64,000 bases of DNA from Poriferisodalis sp965208925 (GCF_965208925.1 NZ_OZ242364.1:1984001-2048000), one strand, 5' to 3'. Shown: positions 16,938 through 26,037, counted from the first letter of the stretch. Notes: generated by a model from the letters alone, not told the origin. Numbers and translations are program-made.

Positions 16938-18116
16938 CTAGGCCGCAGCCGCCGGCACGTACGCGGCGGTTCCCATCAGGTCTTCGAAGTTCAGCCGGAA
17001 GAACCGCTCCTGCACGTCGGCAGGCAGGTGCTCGACCTCACGGTCGAAGCGGCGCAGCGGGTTGCGGCCGCCTTCGACGTGGGGATAATCGGAGCTGAAC
17101 ATGCAGATCTCCGGTGCCGTGTTCTCGATGATCCAGCCGGTCGGCTCGGTGGGGTAGGGGGTGACCCGGACTTGGCGGCGCACGTACTCCGAGGGGCGCA
17201 GGCTGAGCTTGCCCAGCCGCCGCTCGTGGCGCTCGAAGGCGTCGAAGGCTGCCTCGAGCTGGCGCAGAAATCCGGGCACCCACACGGCGCCCAGCTCGAT
17301 CACGCCGATCTTCAGTTCGGGGAATCGCTCGAGCACGCCGTCGAAGATCAGCATCGACAGCGCCTGCAGCGGCGCGGCAGAGATCGCCATGTACGAGACC
17401 GAGCGGAAATTCTCGCCGCCGCCGTGAAAATCGGGCTCGGGCGGCAGGCCGTTATTGCGATGCTGCGGCGGCATCACCAAGTCCGGCGTGGCCACGTGCA
17501 TGACGATGGGGATGCCGGCCTCTTGGGCGGCTGCCCACACGGGATCGAAGCCGATGTGGCTCTGGGCGTGGTACTTCGGCATGCGGTTGGGGATGAGCAG
17601 CGCCGCCGCTCCGTCGTCGATGGCCTGACGGGCGTGGGGTCCGGCTCGTTCGATGTCCTGCTGCGGTACCGAGCACACCGGCAGCAAGCGCGGATCTCCG
17701 GAGCAGAACGCGATTTGGGCACGGTTCGCTGCGGTTGAAGCCGCGTAGGTGAGCGCAGGCTCGGCTTCGTGCTCCATTGCCTCGATGAGCGTGTTGGGCA
17801 TGGAGGGGAAGACGAGCTGGCTGGCAAACCCCAGGTCATCGAGTGCTTGGGAACGATCAGCGGGATCCCAAGCGCCGGGCGCGATGTAGTTCTTGCGCAG
17901 CATCACCTCGTCTGCGGCGCCGGCGCGGAACTCAAGGTCGGCCTGGCGAGCCCGAGCCTTCTCGATGTCAGCAAACACCGTGTCGTTGTCGCCGATGGAG
18001 AAGTGGTCGAGCGCGTACCGGATCACTTCGGGCGATGCGAACTCGTCCAGCCATTCGGGCGGCTCCATCGTGTGCGCGTCGGCGTCGTGAATGATCCTGT
18101 CCTCGACGTAGGCCAT
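16938..18116 (-). CDS. Amidohydrolase 2 family metal-dependent hydrolase
   Basis: About 392 residues. The metal-site motif HDADAHTMEPPEW near the start, a His in IPIVMHVATPDL, and FSSDYPHVEGGRNPLRRFDRE near the end are the standard amidohydrolase-2 (ACMSD-like) set. Likely reaction: decarboxylation or hydrolysis of an aromatic or ring-derived acid; the substrate cannot be told. ATG 18116 was preferred to 18146 because an AAGGGGA ribosome site precedes it. Confidence 0.87.
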   Translation of the reverse strand: MAYVEDRIIHDADAHTMEPPEWLDEFASPEVIRYALDHFSIGDNDTVFADIEKARARQADLEFRAGAADEVMLRKNYIAPGAWDPADRSQALDDLGFASQLVFPSMPNTLIEAMEHEAEPALTYAASTAANRAQIAFCSGDPRLLPVCSVPQQDIERAGPHARQAIDDGAAALLIPNRMPKYHAQSHIGFDPVWAAAQEAGIPIVMHVATPDLVMPPQHRNNGLPPEPDFHGGGENFRSVSYMAISAAPLQALSMLIFDGVLERFPELKIGVIELGAVWVPGFLRQLEAAFDAFERHERRLGKLSLRPSEYVRRQVRVTPYPTEPTGWIIENTAPEICMFSSDYPHVEGGRNPLRRFDREVEHLPADVQERFFRLNFEDLMGTAAYVPAAAA

Positions 18117-18251
18117 GGCGGTCCCCTTGATGTCCCTGCGGCGCATTCGACGATACCGCTCCCATCGCTGGCGCTTCCGGGCGCAAATCCGTGCCGATCG
18201 TGCGATGGCCGGCGGCTCGACTGTTGCTGCCGCCCGTGGGGAGGTGCGCTG

Positions 18252-19169
18252 TCAGTTCTTGTGGAGCTCGGGGTTGATGCCTTCCCAGCGGCCCGGGTCG
18301 GCGACCCGCATCTCGATGGCGCCGGTGACGCTGTTGCGGATGAGGAGCATGCCCGAGTGACCCGAGATGTCCCGGCCCTTCACGACGGAGCCGTCGGGCA
18401 GTGTGATCCGGCTGCCCGCAGTCACGTACAGCCCGGCTTCGACCGTGCAATTGTCGCCGAGCGCGATTCCGATGCCGGAGTTGGCGCCCAGCAGGCAGTG
18501 CTCGCCGATGGAAACTCGCTCCCGGCCGCCGCCCGACAGCATGCCCATGGTCGACGCGCTGCCGCCGAGGTCCGAATGCGCGCCGATGACCACGCCGGCA
18601 GAGATACGGCCTTCGACCATGGCAGGCCCGAGCGTGCCGGCGTTGAAGTTGACGAATCCCTCGTGCATGACCGTGGTGCCGTCGGCCAGGTGGGCGCCGA
18701 GCCGCACCCGATCGGCGTCGCCGATGCGCACGCCTGCCGGGATCACGTAGTCGACCATGCGCGGAATCTTGTCGACCGCCGTGACCGTGACGGGCTGGCT
18801 GCGCGCGGCTGCCGCAGTCCGCAGATCGTCGACTCGTTCGGGCAGCACCGGCCCCGCGCTGGTCCACGCGCAATTGGTCATCAGGCCGAACATGCCGTCG
18901 AGGTTGGCGTCGTGAGGCTTGATTTCCCGGCGGCTCAGCAGGTGCAGCCGCAGGTACGCATCTGCCAGGTCCGCCGGAGGCGCATCGAGATCGTCGATCG
19001 TGACGGTGAGTGTCTCGCCGACATTGACGCCGAGCTCGACCGCCAGGCACGAGCGGGCCGGCGGCGAGTCCTCTGTCGCTCCTTCCGGAAACCAGGCGTC
19101 CAGCTGCGTTCCTGTAGCGGCGTCGACATAGCTGTGCCCGACTGCACTGATGCTGCCCGAGTTGCTCAT
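18252..19169 (-). CDS. dapD: Tetrahydrodipicolinate N-succinyltransferase
   Basis: About 305 residues. The N-terminal part includes HDANLDGMFGLMTNCAWTSA. A left-handed beta-helix follows with hexapeptide turns (VRIGDADRVRLGAHLADGTT, RISAGVVIGAHSDLGG, VSIGEHCLLGANSGIGIALG) and a C-terminal tail GMLLIRNSVTGAIE. This is the actinobacterial DapD form. Reaction: succinyl-CoA plus tetrahydrodipicolinate in lysine/diaminopimelate synthesis. No other dap genes are adjacent. The start at 19169 leaves the upstream in-frame ATG at 19211 as an alternative. Confidence 0.9.
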   Translation of the reverse strand: MSNSGSISAVGHSYVDAATGTQLDAWFPEGATEDSPPARSCLAVELGVNVGETLTVTIDDLDAPPADLADAYLRLHLLSRREIKPHDANLDGMFGLMTNCAWTSAGPVLPERVDDLRTAAAARSQPVTVTAVDKIPRMVDYVIPAGVRIGDADRVRLGAHLADGTTVMHEGFVNFNAGTLGPAMVEGRISAGVVIGAHSDLGGSASTMGMLSGGGRERVSIGEHCLLGANSGIGIALGDNCTVEAGLYVTAGSRITLPDGSVVKGRDISGHSGMLLIRNSVTGAIEMRVADPGRWEGINPELHKN

Positions 19170-19253
19170 CTGCGCATCCTGCCACCACAACCCGCCAACC
19201 CGTCGCCGCAATTCATCGCAGCACCGGTTGACCGACTACCTACGCTGCGGCGC

Positions 19254-20948
19254 GTGCCGCCGTTGAACTGGACCGAGCTGCGATCCTCGTCGGACGACCA
19301 TGTCTCGTACGGTCCGCCTGAGTCCGTCGGCGGCGGCTGGGTACTCCGTCGCCTGTATCAGGGACCCGAGGCGCCAACCCTCGCAATCGTGAGTTCGGAC
19401 GGCACCGAGTGGCAGCCGCTGCGCCTGCCTGATGGCTTCCGCGTCGCCGACATTGCCTCAGATGCCGACGTTGGTGTTGATCTGTCCGGTAAGCGGTGGA
19501 TTGCGTTCGGCCAGGACGTTTCGGACGGCGAGTCGGACCCGCGCGCAGTCGAAGGTCTCGTCGAACGGGTATGGCATTCCGACGACCGGGGCTTGAGTTG
19601 GACTGAGACCACCGTGAATGTGGCGCAACTCATCGACCCCTCAGTTCCGTATGTCACGCAGACCTGGCAATTGCTCGAGGCGATGTCGTGGGACGAGCAA
19701 GTCGTGGCGGTGGTGCAGTGCACTGCAGAGTTCGACATCGATGCGCTGCTCGCCGACCGAGGTATGTACCCCGCCGGAATGCATCTCGTGTGGGTGAAAC
19801 CCTCAGACGAGCACATCACCCTTCAGTTCACGGAAGATCGACCGCCCGCAAGCGATCTCGAGCGAGAACATGAAGGCACCTGGGTCGAGCTCACGCCGTC
19901 ATACCGGGATCTCGGCCTGTCAGACGAGCAACAGCAGTGCCTGCGGGAACGGAAGCAGAAGGTCCAGATGGTCTTCGTCGGAGATGGCGTCATCACTGAA
20001 CCGCATGCTGAATTCGAAGTAACGGCGCACGACATCACTGGCGTGGCCGACCATGAGGGAATAGTGCTGGTTTGTGAGGGCGGCGCCACGACGCTGCTGC
20101 GGTCGAGGGACGGCCGGTCGTGGTCCGACACGGTCGTGGACGACGGCGCGGCGCGGGTACGCAGGGGCGGTTACCGGCGTAGTCGGCGGACCGTTCGAGG
20201 CGACGGGTCGATCTGGACGGCGACGAGCGTCGATGAGGGCGTTCGAATCGACTGCCTGAGTCCCCGTGATGGTCGCCAGACGTCGTGTCTGATCCGCGGG
20301 ATGGGCGAGATCAGCAGCCTCTCTGCTGCCGCTCCCGGAGTCGCCGTGGCGGTCTCACCGGGCCGTGACGCCGCCGATTCCGACAGTGACGTGCCCGCTG
20401 GGCGCGTTACGAAGGGCGACTACGAACTCCGATTCAACGAGCCCTCCGGAGGCCTAACGCTGTGGGACGTTGCGAACGACATGCCGATTCATGTGTCTGA
20501 TGCAGGCCAAGCTGCGCTTGATGAGCCGCCCGACGGTGTCCGCTGGGGCGTCGTCGACGGAACCTACGGGTTGGTGTTCAGTGACATCCATTCGGGTCAG
20601 GACTTGGTTGTCTTCACACGTGCCGATGTCGGCCACGTCTATGAGGAGCATCGTCGGCTGCACCACCTCGGCGAGTCAGACAACAATGGCCCGCGAGACA
20701 TCCAGATCGGCTGGTCGCCCGACGGTGTCGAGTGGGACTGGCAGCTTGCTGCAACCGCATTCGGCTTTGATGCTGAGGCGGAGGCCGTCGTTGACTTGGC
20801 GGTTGGGAGCGACTTCGTGCTGGCCCGAGTTCATGACTTCGGCCCAGTCGCGGCTCCGGCACCGGTTCCTTCGGAGGCAACCGCAAGCGAGAACATCTTC
20901 GAATGGGTCGACCTGAGACAGCGCTGGTTCATCGCCCGAGTGCCGTGA
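19254..20948 (+). CDS. Beta-propeller-like hypothetical protein, paralogue A
   Basis: 564 residues with repeated strands of the sialidase/BNR type (IVSSDGTEWQPLRLPDG, WHSDDRGLSWTETTV, LLRSRDGRSWSDTVV, IGWSPDGVEWDWQ). Each contains an Asp-box-like S.DG..W pattern. No signal peptide is obvious. The C-terminal 180 residues closely parallel the protein at 21382-23268 (shared DYELRFNEP-G-GG-TLWD, then W-S-DGV-W-W and RWF-ARVP ends). GTG 19254 has TACGCT at 19241-19246 seven bases upstream. No catalytic residues were recognised; a surface or binding role is only a guess. Confidence 0.65.
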   Translation: MPPLNWTELRSSSDDHVSYGPPESVGGGWVLRRLYQGPEAPTLAIVSSDGTEWQPLRLPDGFRVADIASDADVGVDLSGKRWIAFGQDVSDGESDPRAVEGLVERVWHSDDRGLSWTETTVNVAQLIDPSVPYVTQTWQLLEAMSWDEQVVAVVQCTAEFDIDALLADRGMYPAGMHLVWVKPSDEHITLQFTEDRPPASDLEREHEGTWVELTPSYRDLGLSDEQQQCLRERKQKVQMVFVGDGVITEPHAEFEVTAHDITGVADHEGIVLVCEGGATTLLRSRDGRSWSDTVVDDGAARVRRGGYRRSRRTVRGDGSIWTATSVDEGVRIDCLSPRDGRQTSCLIRGMGEISSLSAAAPGVAVAVSPGRDAADSDSDVPAGRVTKGDYELRFNEPSGGLTLWDVANDMPIHVSDAGQAALDEPPDGVRWGVVDGTYGLVFSDIHSGQDLVVFTRADVGHVYEEHRRLHHLGESDNNGPRDIQIGWSPDGVEWDWQLAATAFGFDAEAEAVVDLAVGSDFVLARVHDFGPVAAPAPVPSEATASENIFEWVDLRQRWFIARVP

Positions 20949-21004
20949 GTCCCGTCGCCGAAATCCGCTTCGTGCGCGGACGAGGCGAGGCCTACATTCC
21001 GCCA

Positions 21005-21103
21005 GTGGCTACGAGTCGCAAGGTGCGTCGGCGGATCTTGAGCGGGCGAGCCGACGCGAGCGTCAGACAGGTTCGTCAGACTGTTCTTCGGCACGGATTG
21101 TGA
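21005..21103 (+). pseudogene. hicA: Truncated HicA-like toxin remnant
   Basis: A 32-codon frame: ATSRKVRRRILSGRADASVR, then QVRQTVLRHGL and stop. The first part matches the start of HicA proteins of the SRK-x-ILSG-x-D-x-x-IRF type, but the rest of the dsRNA-binding-like fold, including the His in the GSHH motif, is gone. TACATT at 20993-20998 lies six bases before the GTG, so the promoter looks intact. The stop overlaps the hicB start (GTGA), the usual hicAB coupling. It could instead be a leader peptide. Assignment rests on memory of the family. Confidence 0.55.
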
Positions 21104-21324
21104 GGGACAGCGTGCACAAGTACGAAGTCATCATCTACTGGAGCAATCTGGACGAGGCATTCGTCGCCGAGGTTCCCGAGCTTTCCGGCTGTGTAGCGCA
21201 TGGCGACACGAAGATGGATGCCTTGCACAACGCCGAATCTGCGATCGACCTGTGGATCGAGACTGCCCGCGAGTTCGGAGACCCGGTGCCGGAGCCCAAG
21301 GGCGAGCGGCTGATGCTCGCCTAG
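21100..21324 (+). CDS. hicB: HicB family antitoxin
   Basis: 74 residues: KYEVIIYWSNLDEAFVAEVP, ELSGCVAHGDTKMDALHNAE and IDLWIETAREFGDPVPEPKG. This is the degraded-RNase-H-like fold of short HicB antitoxins, full length for the class. HicB normally neutralises HicA and represses the operon. GTG 21100 overlaps the stop of the hicA remnant; GTG 21112 is an alternative. With HicA truncated this antitoxin may now be an orphan or act against HicA toxins elsewhere in the genome. Confidence 0.85.
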   Translation: MRDSVHKYEVIIYWSNLDEAFVAEVPELSGCVAHGDTKMDALHNAESAIDLWIETAREFGDPVPEPKGERLMLA

Positions 21325-21381
21325 AGCCGCCGCCGACTGGGCGAAGCTGGCGGGAGACCGCCGTCACCTAGTGTCGCTTAT

Positions 21382-23268
21382 GTGGTCAGTCAGAGACGGC
21401 TGGGTGGGGTGATCCGATGGTTGGCGCTCGGCGGTGCCGCTTTCGCGATCGGCGCTCTAGCAGGTTGCGGTGGCATCGAGACTGATCGTGTCTCGACGGG
21501 TGGCGATCAGCCTGAGGAATCCGACGCCGTCGGAACTGAGCCTGTTCGTGAACCACAACGGGTTGTTGCCGTCGACGGGGAGCCCGCTTCTTCCGACATC
21601 ATGGGCTCGACGACCGCTGACGCCGTGGCGGACACGTCGCCCGAGGAGTTGTCGACCGATCCGGTGCTCGAGTGGGCCGAGGTCGAGCTCGACCTTCCAA
21701 ACGGCATCGCGCCTTATGCCACGAGCGACGGCAGGATCGTGGCGGCAGGGAGCTCGGCCGCGAGCGACTCGTTCCCGACGACCTCGCATCTGCTCGTCAC
21801 CGGAGACGGCACAACCTGGACGCAGATGCCGCTGCCAGACGAGATGCTCTTGCTCGCGTCGAGCATCGACATGTCTGATGACCTCGTTGCGATCAGCGGG
21901 GTGCCCTATGCAGAGCCTCCCGCCGGAGGAGACGTTGCCGATATCGGCGCGCGGGTCTTCGTTTCCGGCAATCAGGGCGCGACATGGAGCCAGGCGGCGC
22001 TGGACATCGAGGCCGCCCGGCGAGACCTCGGCGTTGACGAGACAGTGGAGTTCAGCCTCACTTCGGTCTATGTGTCCGGCGACGACGTTGTGGCTGCGGT
22101 TCAGGGACACACTCGGCTGGACGTCGCGTCATTGCTTGTCGATGCCGGACGCTTGGAGGCCGACGCGCGCGTCGCTGGCTGGGCATCGGAAGGCGGCTCG
22201 GTGCGCGTCTGGCTGGACAACCGCGACGGCAGCGAGACTGAGCTGCGCTACTCCCACGATGACCTGGCACTCACGGACTCGCAGAAGGCGCTGCTTCGAG
22301 ACGAGCGAGACGATCCCCTCCACGGCGGGCGGGTATTCCTGTTCAGCGGCGAAGGGGCAGAACTCTCATTCCGCGCGTCCTATCGCGGATGGGCGAGCAC
22401 GGGCAGCGCAGTTGACGACGGCTTTCGCCTGATCCTGTTCACAGAAGAGGGCGACAGTCTGCTGATATCGCCCGACGGCGAGTCGTGGAGCGTCCATCCA
22501 CTCGACCGCGACTCGTCCGCCGACGTGCTTCACCTCGACGCGTTCGCCCCCGACGGCACCCTGTGGACTGCCCGATTCTCGACCACTCTCGGCGGAGGGT
22601 TCGGCAGCTCGATTCACCGCCAGCAGGTCGGCGAGTCGGGTACACAGACTGCACACTTCCCAGTTATCGAGGCGTTGGGCGGTCTCGCCGTCGGGGACGC
22701 AGGCCTGGTGGTCGGGGGCTTCACAGCGCTCGACGGCTCAGATTCCGCAACCGGCCAGTCCATGCCCGACGGGCGCTTGAACAAGGACGGCTACGAGCTT
22801 CGCTTCAACGAACCCGAGGGTGGAATCACTCTGTGGGACCTGACTGCCGGTGAGACGGTATACGTCTTCAGTGCTGAGGCAGTCCAAGGCACCACGGAAC
22901 CGCCTGGTGTTCGCACTGAGGGGTCCGGCGACTTCGCCATGCTGACGTTCGAGGATCCTGACACCGGCGAGGACCTCGTCTCGTTCTCGATGGTCGAACT
23001 GTTCGAAGTCATGGGTCCTCCGCCGCCGATGGCTGCAGGCGTTCCGGAGCAGTGGGTCGGTTGGTCTCGCGACGGCGTTCAGTGGGGCTGGGAGTCAGCC
23101 CAGGAAGCGTTCGGCCTTGGCGACATGGACGCCGTGGCCAGATTCGCCGTAGGAGAGGATTTCGCGATCGCAATGGTGTGGCTCATCCCACCACCTGAAC
23201 TCTCCAGCGGCGCCGATGAGGCCGGCCGAATTCCCGAGACGCGCTGGTTTGTCGCACGCGTTCCATGA
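21382..23268 (+). CDS. Beta-propeller-like lipoprotein, paralogue B
   Basis: 628 residues. The N-terminus is a lipoprotein signal: Arg-rich start, WLALGGAAFAIGALAGC lipobox, then an acidic linker. Asp-box-like repeats follow (LVTGDGTTWTQMPLP, VSGNQGATWSQAALD, LISPDGESWSVHPLD, GWSRDGVQWGWESA). The C-terminal half resembles paralogue A, including a shared YELRFNEPEGGITLWDL-like block, but A lacks the lipobox. GTG 21382 has TAGTGT at 21369-21374 seven bases upstream. Probably exported and anchored outside the cell; function unknown. Confidence 0.7.
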   Translation: MVSQRRLGGVIRWLALGGAAFAIGALAGCGGIETDRVSTGGDQPEESDAVGTEPVREPQRVVAVDGEPASSDIMGSTTADAVADTSPEELSTDPVLEWAEVELDLPNGIAPYATSDGRIVAAGSSAASDSFPTTSHLLVTGDGTTWTQMPLPDEMLLLASSIDMSDDLVAISGVPYAEPPAGGDVADIGARVFVSGNQGATWSQAALDIEAARRDLGVDETVEFSLTSVYVSGDDVVAAVQGHTRLDVASLLVDAGRLEADARVAGWASEGGSVRVWLDNRDGSETELRYSHDDLALTDSQKALLRDERDDPLHGGRVFLFSGEGAELSFRASYRGWASTGSAVDDGFRLILFTEEGDSLLISPDGESWSVHPLDRDSSADVLHLDAFAPDGTLWTARFSTTLGGGFGSSIHRQQVGESGTQTAHFPVIEALGGLAVGDAGLVVGGFTALDGSDSATGQSMPDGRLNKDGYELRFNEPEGGITLWDLTAGETVYVFSAEAVQGTTEPPGVRTEGSGDFAMLTFEDPDTGEDLVSFSMVELFEVMGPPPPMAAGVPEQWVGWSRDGVQWGWESAQEAFGLGDMDAVARFAVGEDFAIAMVWLIPPPELSSGADEAGRIPETRWFVARVP

Positions 23269-23290
23269 GCCGCTTCAGAAAAATCTGGCT

Positions 23291-23302
23291 GTTACATGTA
23301 AC
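23291..23302. promoter_or_regulatory. 12-bp perfect palindrome upstream of mazE (candidate operator)
   Basis: GTTACATGTAAC is its own reverse complement and lies 22 bases before the mazE GTG, where a MazE/MazEF complex would be expected to bind for autoregulation. The stretch is AT-richer than its surroundings. Confidence 0.6.
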
Positions 23303-23324
23303 CACCGATGCCTAGGACGGAGAC

Positions 23325-23546
23325 GTGGCGAAGCAGCAGGACGCTTCAGGGGTGGCGACCAGAGTCAGCAGGCATCGCAAGAAGCTGCGCGAGCAGGGTC
23401 TTCGACCGATCCAGATGTGGGTCATTGACACGCGGCACCCCGACTTCGCCGAGGAAGCCCGACGACAATCCGCAGCGGTAGCGGCAAGCGAACACGCTGC
23501 TGACGATCAAGCCTTTATCGACGCGATTTCTGCTCTCGACGTATGA
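23325..23546 (+). CDS. mazE: MazE-type antitoxin (DUF3018 family)
   Basis: 73 residues. The core GLRPIQMWVIDTRHPDFAEE, ARRQSAAVAASEHAADDQAF and IDAISALD is the DUF3018 antitoxin pattern, with an Arg/Lys-rich N-terminus (SRHRKKLREQ) likely to bind DNA. GTG 23325 follows a GGAG ribosome site. The stop overlaps the start of the toxin gene (ATGA), as usual for TA modules, where the antitoxin is made first. Confidence 0.87.
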   Translation: MAKQQDASGVATRVSRHRKKLREQGLRPIQMWVIDTRHPDFAEEARRQSAAVAASEHAADDQAFIDAISALDV

Positions 23547-23869
23547 AACGCGGCGATATCTGGACCGCCGCGGGCGGCGGCGGATATGCAGGCGAACCCA
23601 GACCGGTAGTGATTGTTCAAGACGACCGATTCGCGGCGACCGACTCGGTGACGGTGTGCTCGTTTACGACGGACTCGACGGCGGCACCACTCATCCGGCT
23701 GCCTGTCGAGCCTGACGGCGCCAACGGCCTCGATCAGCCCTCCAGCCTGATGGTCGACAAGGTCGCCGCAGTTCCGAGGTCCCGGCTCGGCCAACACATC
23801 GGTCGGCTCGGTGATGAGGACATGACACGGCTGGGCCGCGCTCTGGTCGTCTTCTTGGGATTGGCCTGA
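23543..23869 (+). CDS. mazF: MazF/PemK-type mRNA interferase toxin
   Basis: 108 residues: MKRGDIWTAAGGGGYAGEPR, PVVIVQDDRF, TVCSFTTDSTAAPLIRLPVE and DKVAAVPRSRLGQHIGRL. This is the complete MazF fold with the N-terminal RGDIW strand, the RP-VIVQ strand and the conserved acidic/Ser region. Role: sequence-specific RNA cleavage, held in check by MazE. It is full length and looks functional. Confidence 0.9.
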   Translation: MKRGDIWTAAGGGGYAGEPRPVVIVQDDRFAATDSVTVCSFTTDSTAAPLIRLPVEPDGANGLDQPSSLMVDKVAAVPRSRLGQHIGRLGDEDMTRLGRALVVFLGLA

Positions 23870-23948
23870 CCAAGCGAGGCGATCCGCACCAGTCCGACAG
23901 GAAATGCGTCCGCTGCGAGGAGTTGCGCTGCGCCGGTAGTTTCGGGGC

Positions 23949-25085
23949 ATGAAGACACCTGTGTGCGAGATGCTGGGCTGCGACGTCCCGATCGTGGCGT
24001 TCACCCATTGCCGGGACGTGGTGGCGGCGGTGACCAAGGCGGGCGGCTTCGGCGTGCTCGGGGCTGCGGGGCACACGCCCGAGCAGCTCGACATCGACAT
24101 GGGCTGGATCCAGGACGAGGTGGGCGGCCGTCCCTTCGGCGTGGACATCATCGTGCCGGCCAAGTACGAGGGCAAGTCCGAGGGCGAGCTGTCGGTCAAG
24201 GACCTCAAGGCGATGATCCCGCCGGCGCACCGCGAGTTCCTCGACGACATGATGGAGCGCTACGACGTTCCGCCGCTGCCGGCCGACGACAAGCCCGGCG
24301 CGATCGCCGGCGACGCCGAGCCGCCCATGACCTACGCCCAGGCGGTGCCGCTGATGGACGTGGCGTTCTCGTACCCGATCCGGCTGGCGGTGAATGCGCT
24401 GGGCCCGCCGCCTCCTGACATGATCGAGCGCGCGCACGACAACGACGTGCTCGTGGGGGCGCTGGCCGGCAAGAAGGTGCACGCCGAGCGCCATGTCGCC
24501 GCAGGCGTCGACATCGTGATCGCGCAGGGCCACGAGGCCGGCGGCCACACCGGCGACATCGCCACCATGGTGCTGGTGCCCGAAGTGGTGGACGCCATCG
24601 CACCGGTGCCGGTGCTGGCCGCTGGGGGCATCGGCAACGGCCGCCAGGTGGCCGCCTCGCTGGCGCTCGGCGCCCAGGGTGTGTGGTGCGGGTCGGTCTG
24701 GCTCACCACCCAGGAGGCCGAGACGCACCCCGTCGTGAAGGAGAAGTTCCTGGCGGCCGGCTCATCAGACACGCTGCGGTCGCGCTCTCGCACCGGCAAG
24801 CCTGCCCGCCAGCTTCGTTCGGCCTGGACCGACGAGTGGGAGGGCGAGAACTCGCCGGGGACGCTCCCGATGCCGCTGCAGCCGATGCTGATCGGTGCCG
24901 CCAGCCGCCGCATCGACCGAGCGGCCATGAACCCCTCCAACAAGGGCGCAGTGGAGCTGGCCAACTACTTCGTCGGCCAGGTGGTCGGGCAGCTCAACGA
25001 GTCGATCTCGGCCACGCGGGTCGTCGAGGAGATGATCAGCGAGTATCTCGACGTCATGGAGCGCTTCGAGCATCTCAACGCGTGA
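23949..25085 (+). CDS. Nitronate monooxygenase (NPD family) flavoprotein
   Basis: 378 residues with the 2-nitropropane-dioxygenase/enoyl-reductase-II barrel: TKAGGFGVLGAAGHTPEQL near the start, IVIAQGHEAGGHTGDIATM with the catalytic-region His, and PVLAAGGIGNGRQVAASLAL with the FMN phosphate loop. A long insertion (residues about 75-130) separates the first strands. Typical reaction: FMN-dependent oxidation of alkyl nitronates, although many relatives have other activities. ATG 23949 has TAGTTT at 23937-23942, six bases upstream. Confidence 0.85.
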   Translation: MKTPVCEMLGCDVPIVAFTHCRDVVAAVTKAGGFGVLGAAGHTPEQLDIDMGWIQDEVGGRPFGVDIIVPAKYEGKSEGELSVKDLKAMIPPAHREFLDDMMERYDVPPLPADDKPGAIAGDAEPPMTYAQAVPLMDVAFSYPIRLAVNALGPPPPDMIERAHDNDVLVGALAGKKVHAERHVAAGVDIVIAQGHEAGGHTGDIATMVLVPEVVDAIAPVPVLAAGGIGNGRQVAASLALGAQGVWCGSVWLTTQEAETHPVVKEKFLAAGSSDTLRSRSRTGKPARQLRSAWTDEWEGENSPGTLPMPLQPMLIGAASRRIDRAAMNPSNKGAVELANYFVGQVVGQLNESISATRVVEEMISEYLDVMERFEHLNA

Positions 25086-25125
25086 GCGCTGCCGAGTTCG
25101 AGCCAACCGAGGTAGGGGGACAGAC

Positions 25126-26010
25126 ATGGAAACCATGACCGGACGCGTCGCGGTGGTGACCGGGGCGGCATCGGGCATCGGCAAGGCCTTGGCATTGGGC
25201 TTTGCCGGCGAGGGCGCCAACGTGGTGCTCGCCGACATCGAAGAGGAGCCGCTGCGTGCCGCCGAGGCCGAGGTAGCCGGCCACGGCGTCGAGGCGCTCG
25301 GCGTCATCACCGACGTCACCGATGCCGACTCGGTGGGTGCGCTGGCGCAGGCCACCATCGACCGCTTCGGCGCAGTGCACATGGTGTGCAATAACGCCGG
25401 CGTCGGCGGGGGAGGGCTCATCCGCAACCAGCAGCTCGTCGACTGGAAGTGGGTGGTGGACGTGTGCCTGTGGGGCGTGATCCACGGCGTCCATCACTTC
25501 CTGCCACACCTCATCGAGGCAGAGGAATCTCACATCATGAGCACCGCCTCGGTGGCAGGGCTGATGTCGGTGCCAGGGCTCGGCCCTTACAACGCCGCCA
25601 AGTACGGCGTGGTGGCCATCATGGAAACGCTGTACCTCGAGATGCAGCGCGACCGCAACGCCGATGTGGGCGTATCGGTGCTGTGCCCGGGCGTGGTGCG
25701 CACCAATATCGCCACCGCCCAGCGCAACCGGCCCGAAGAGCTGCGGCGGCAGCGCCGCCCGCGGCCCGAAGGCGAGGCGCCGACGGAGACCGCCGACGCC
25801 CGCCGCCGCAACGCCAACATCGCCGCCGCGCTGGAGCGGGGGATGGACCCCGCACAGGTGGCCGCCAAGGTCATCGAGGCCATGTACGAACGGCGTTTCT
25901 GGGTGCTCTCACATCCTGAGCTGCTGGCCGATGTCAATCACCGCAACCAGCAGCTCGCCGACCTTGAGAACCCCACCATCTACACGAGCTTCACCGACGG
26001 CGAGCAGTAG
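25126..26010 (+). CDS. Short-chain dehydrogenase/reductase
   Basis: 294 residues. NAD(P) motif VVTGAASGIGKALALGFA, the acidic residue after the second strand (VVLADIEEEP, suggesting NAD), CNNAGVGGGG, catalytic Ser in MSTASVAGLM and YNAAK. All catalytic residues are present. The C-terminus extends beyond the basic fold (RRNANIAAALERGMDPAQVA). Ribosome site AGGGGGAC precedes ATG 25126. Probably transcribed with the nitronate monooxygenase 40 bases upstream. Confidence 0.9.
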   Translation: METMTGRVAVVTGAASGIGKALALGFAGEGANVVLADIEEEPLRAAEAEVAGHGVEALGVITDVTDADSVGALAQATIDRFGAVHMVCNNAGVGGGGLIRNQQLVDWKWVVDVCLWGVIHGVHHFLPHLIEAEESHIMSTASVAGLMSVPGLGPYNAAKYGVVAIMETLYLEMQRDRNADVGVSVLCPGVVRTNIATAQRNRPEELRRQRRPRPEGEAPTETADARRRNANIAAALERGMDPAQVAAKVIEAMYERRFWVLSHPELLADVNHRNQQLADLENPTIYTSFTDGEQ

Positions 26011-26037
26011 CCGGCCGCCGCTGTTCGGAACAGCAGC

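Noticed and set aside
17769..19253. Long plus-strand open frame joined to the 19254 gene
   Set aside because: It runs antisense to the amidohydrolase and DapD genes, has no domain, and the real gene begins at GTG 19254 with a promoter hexamer.
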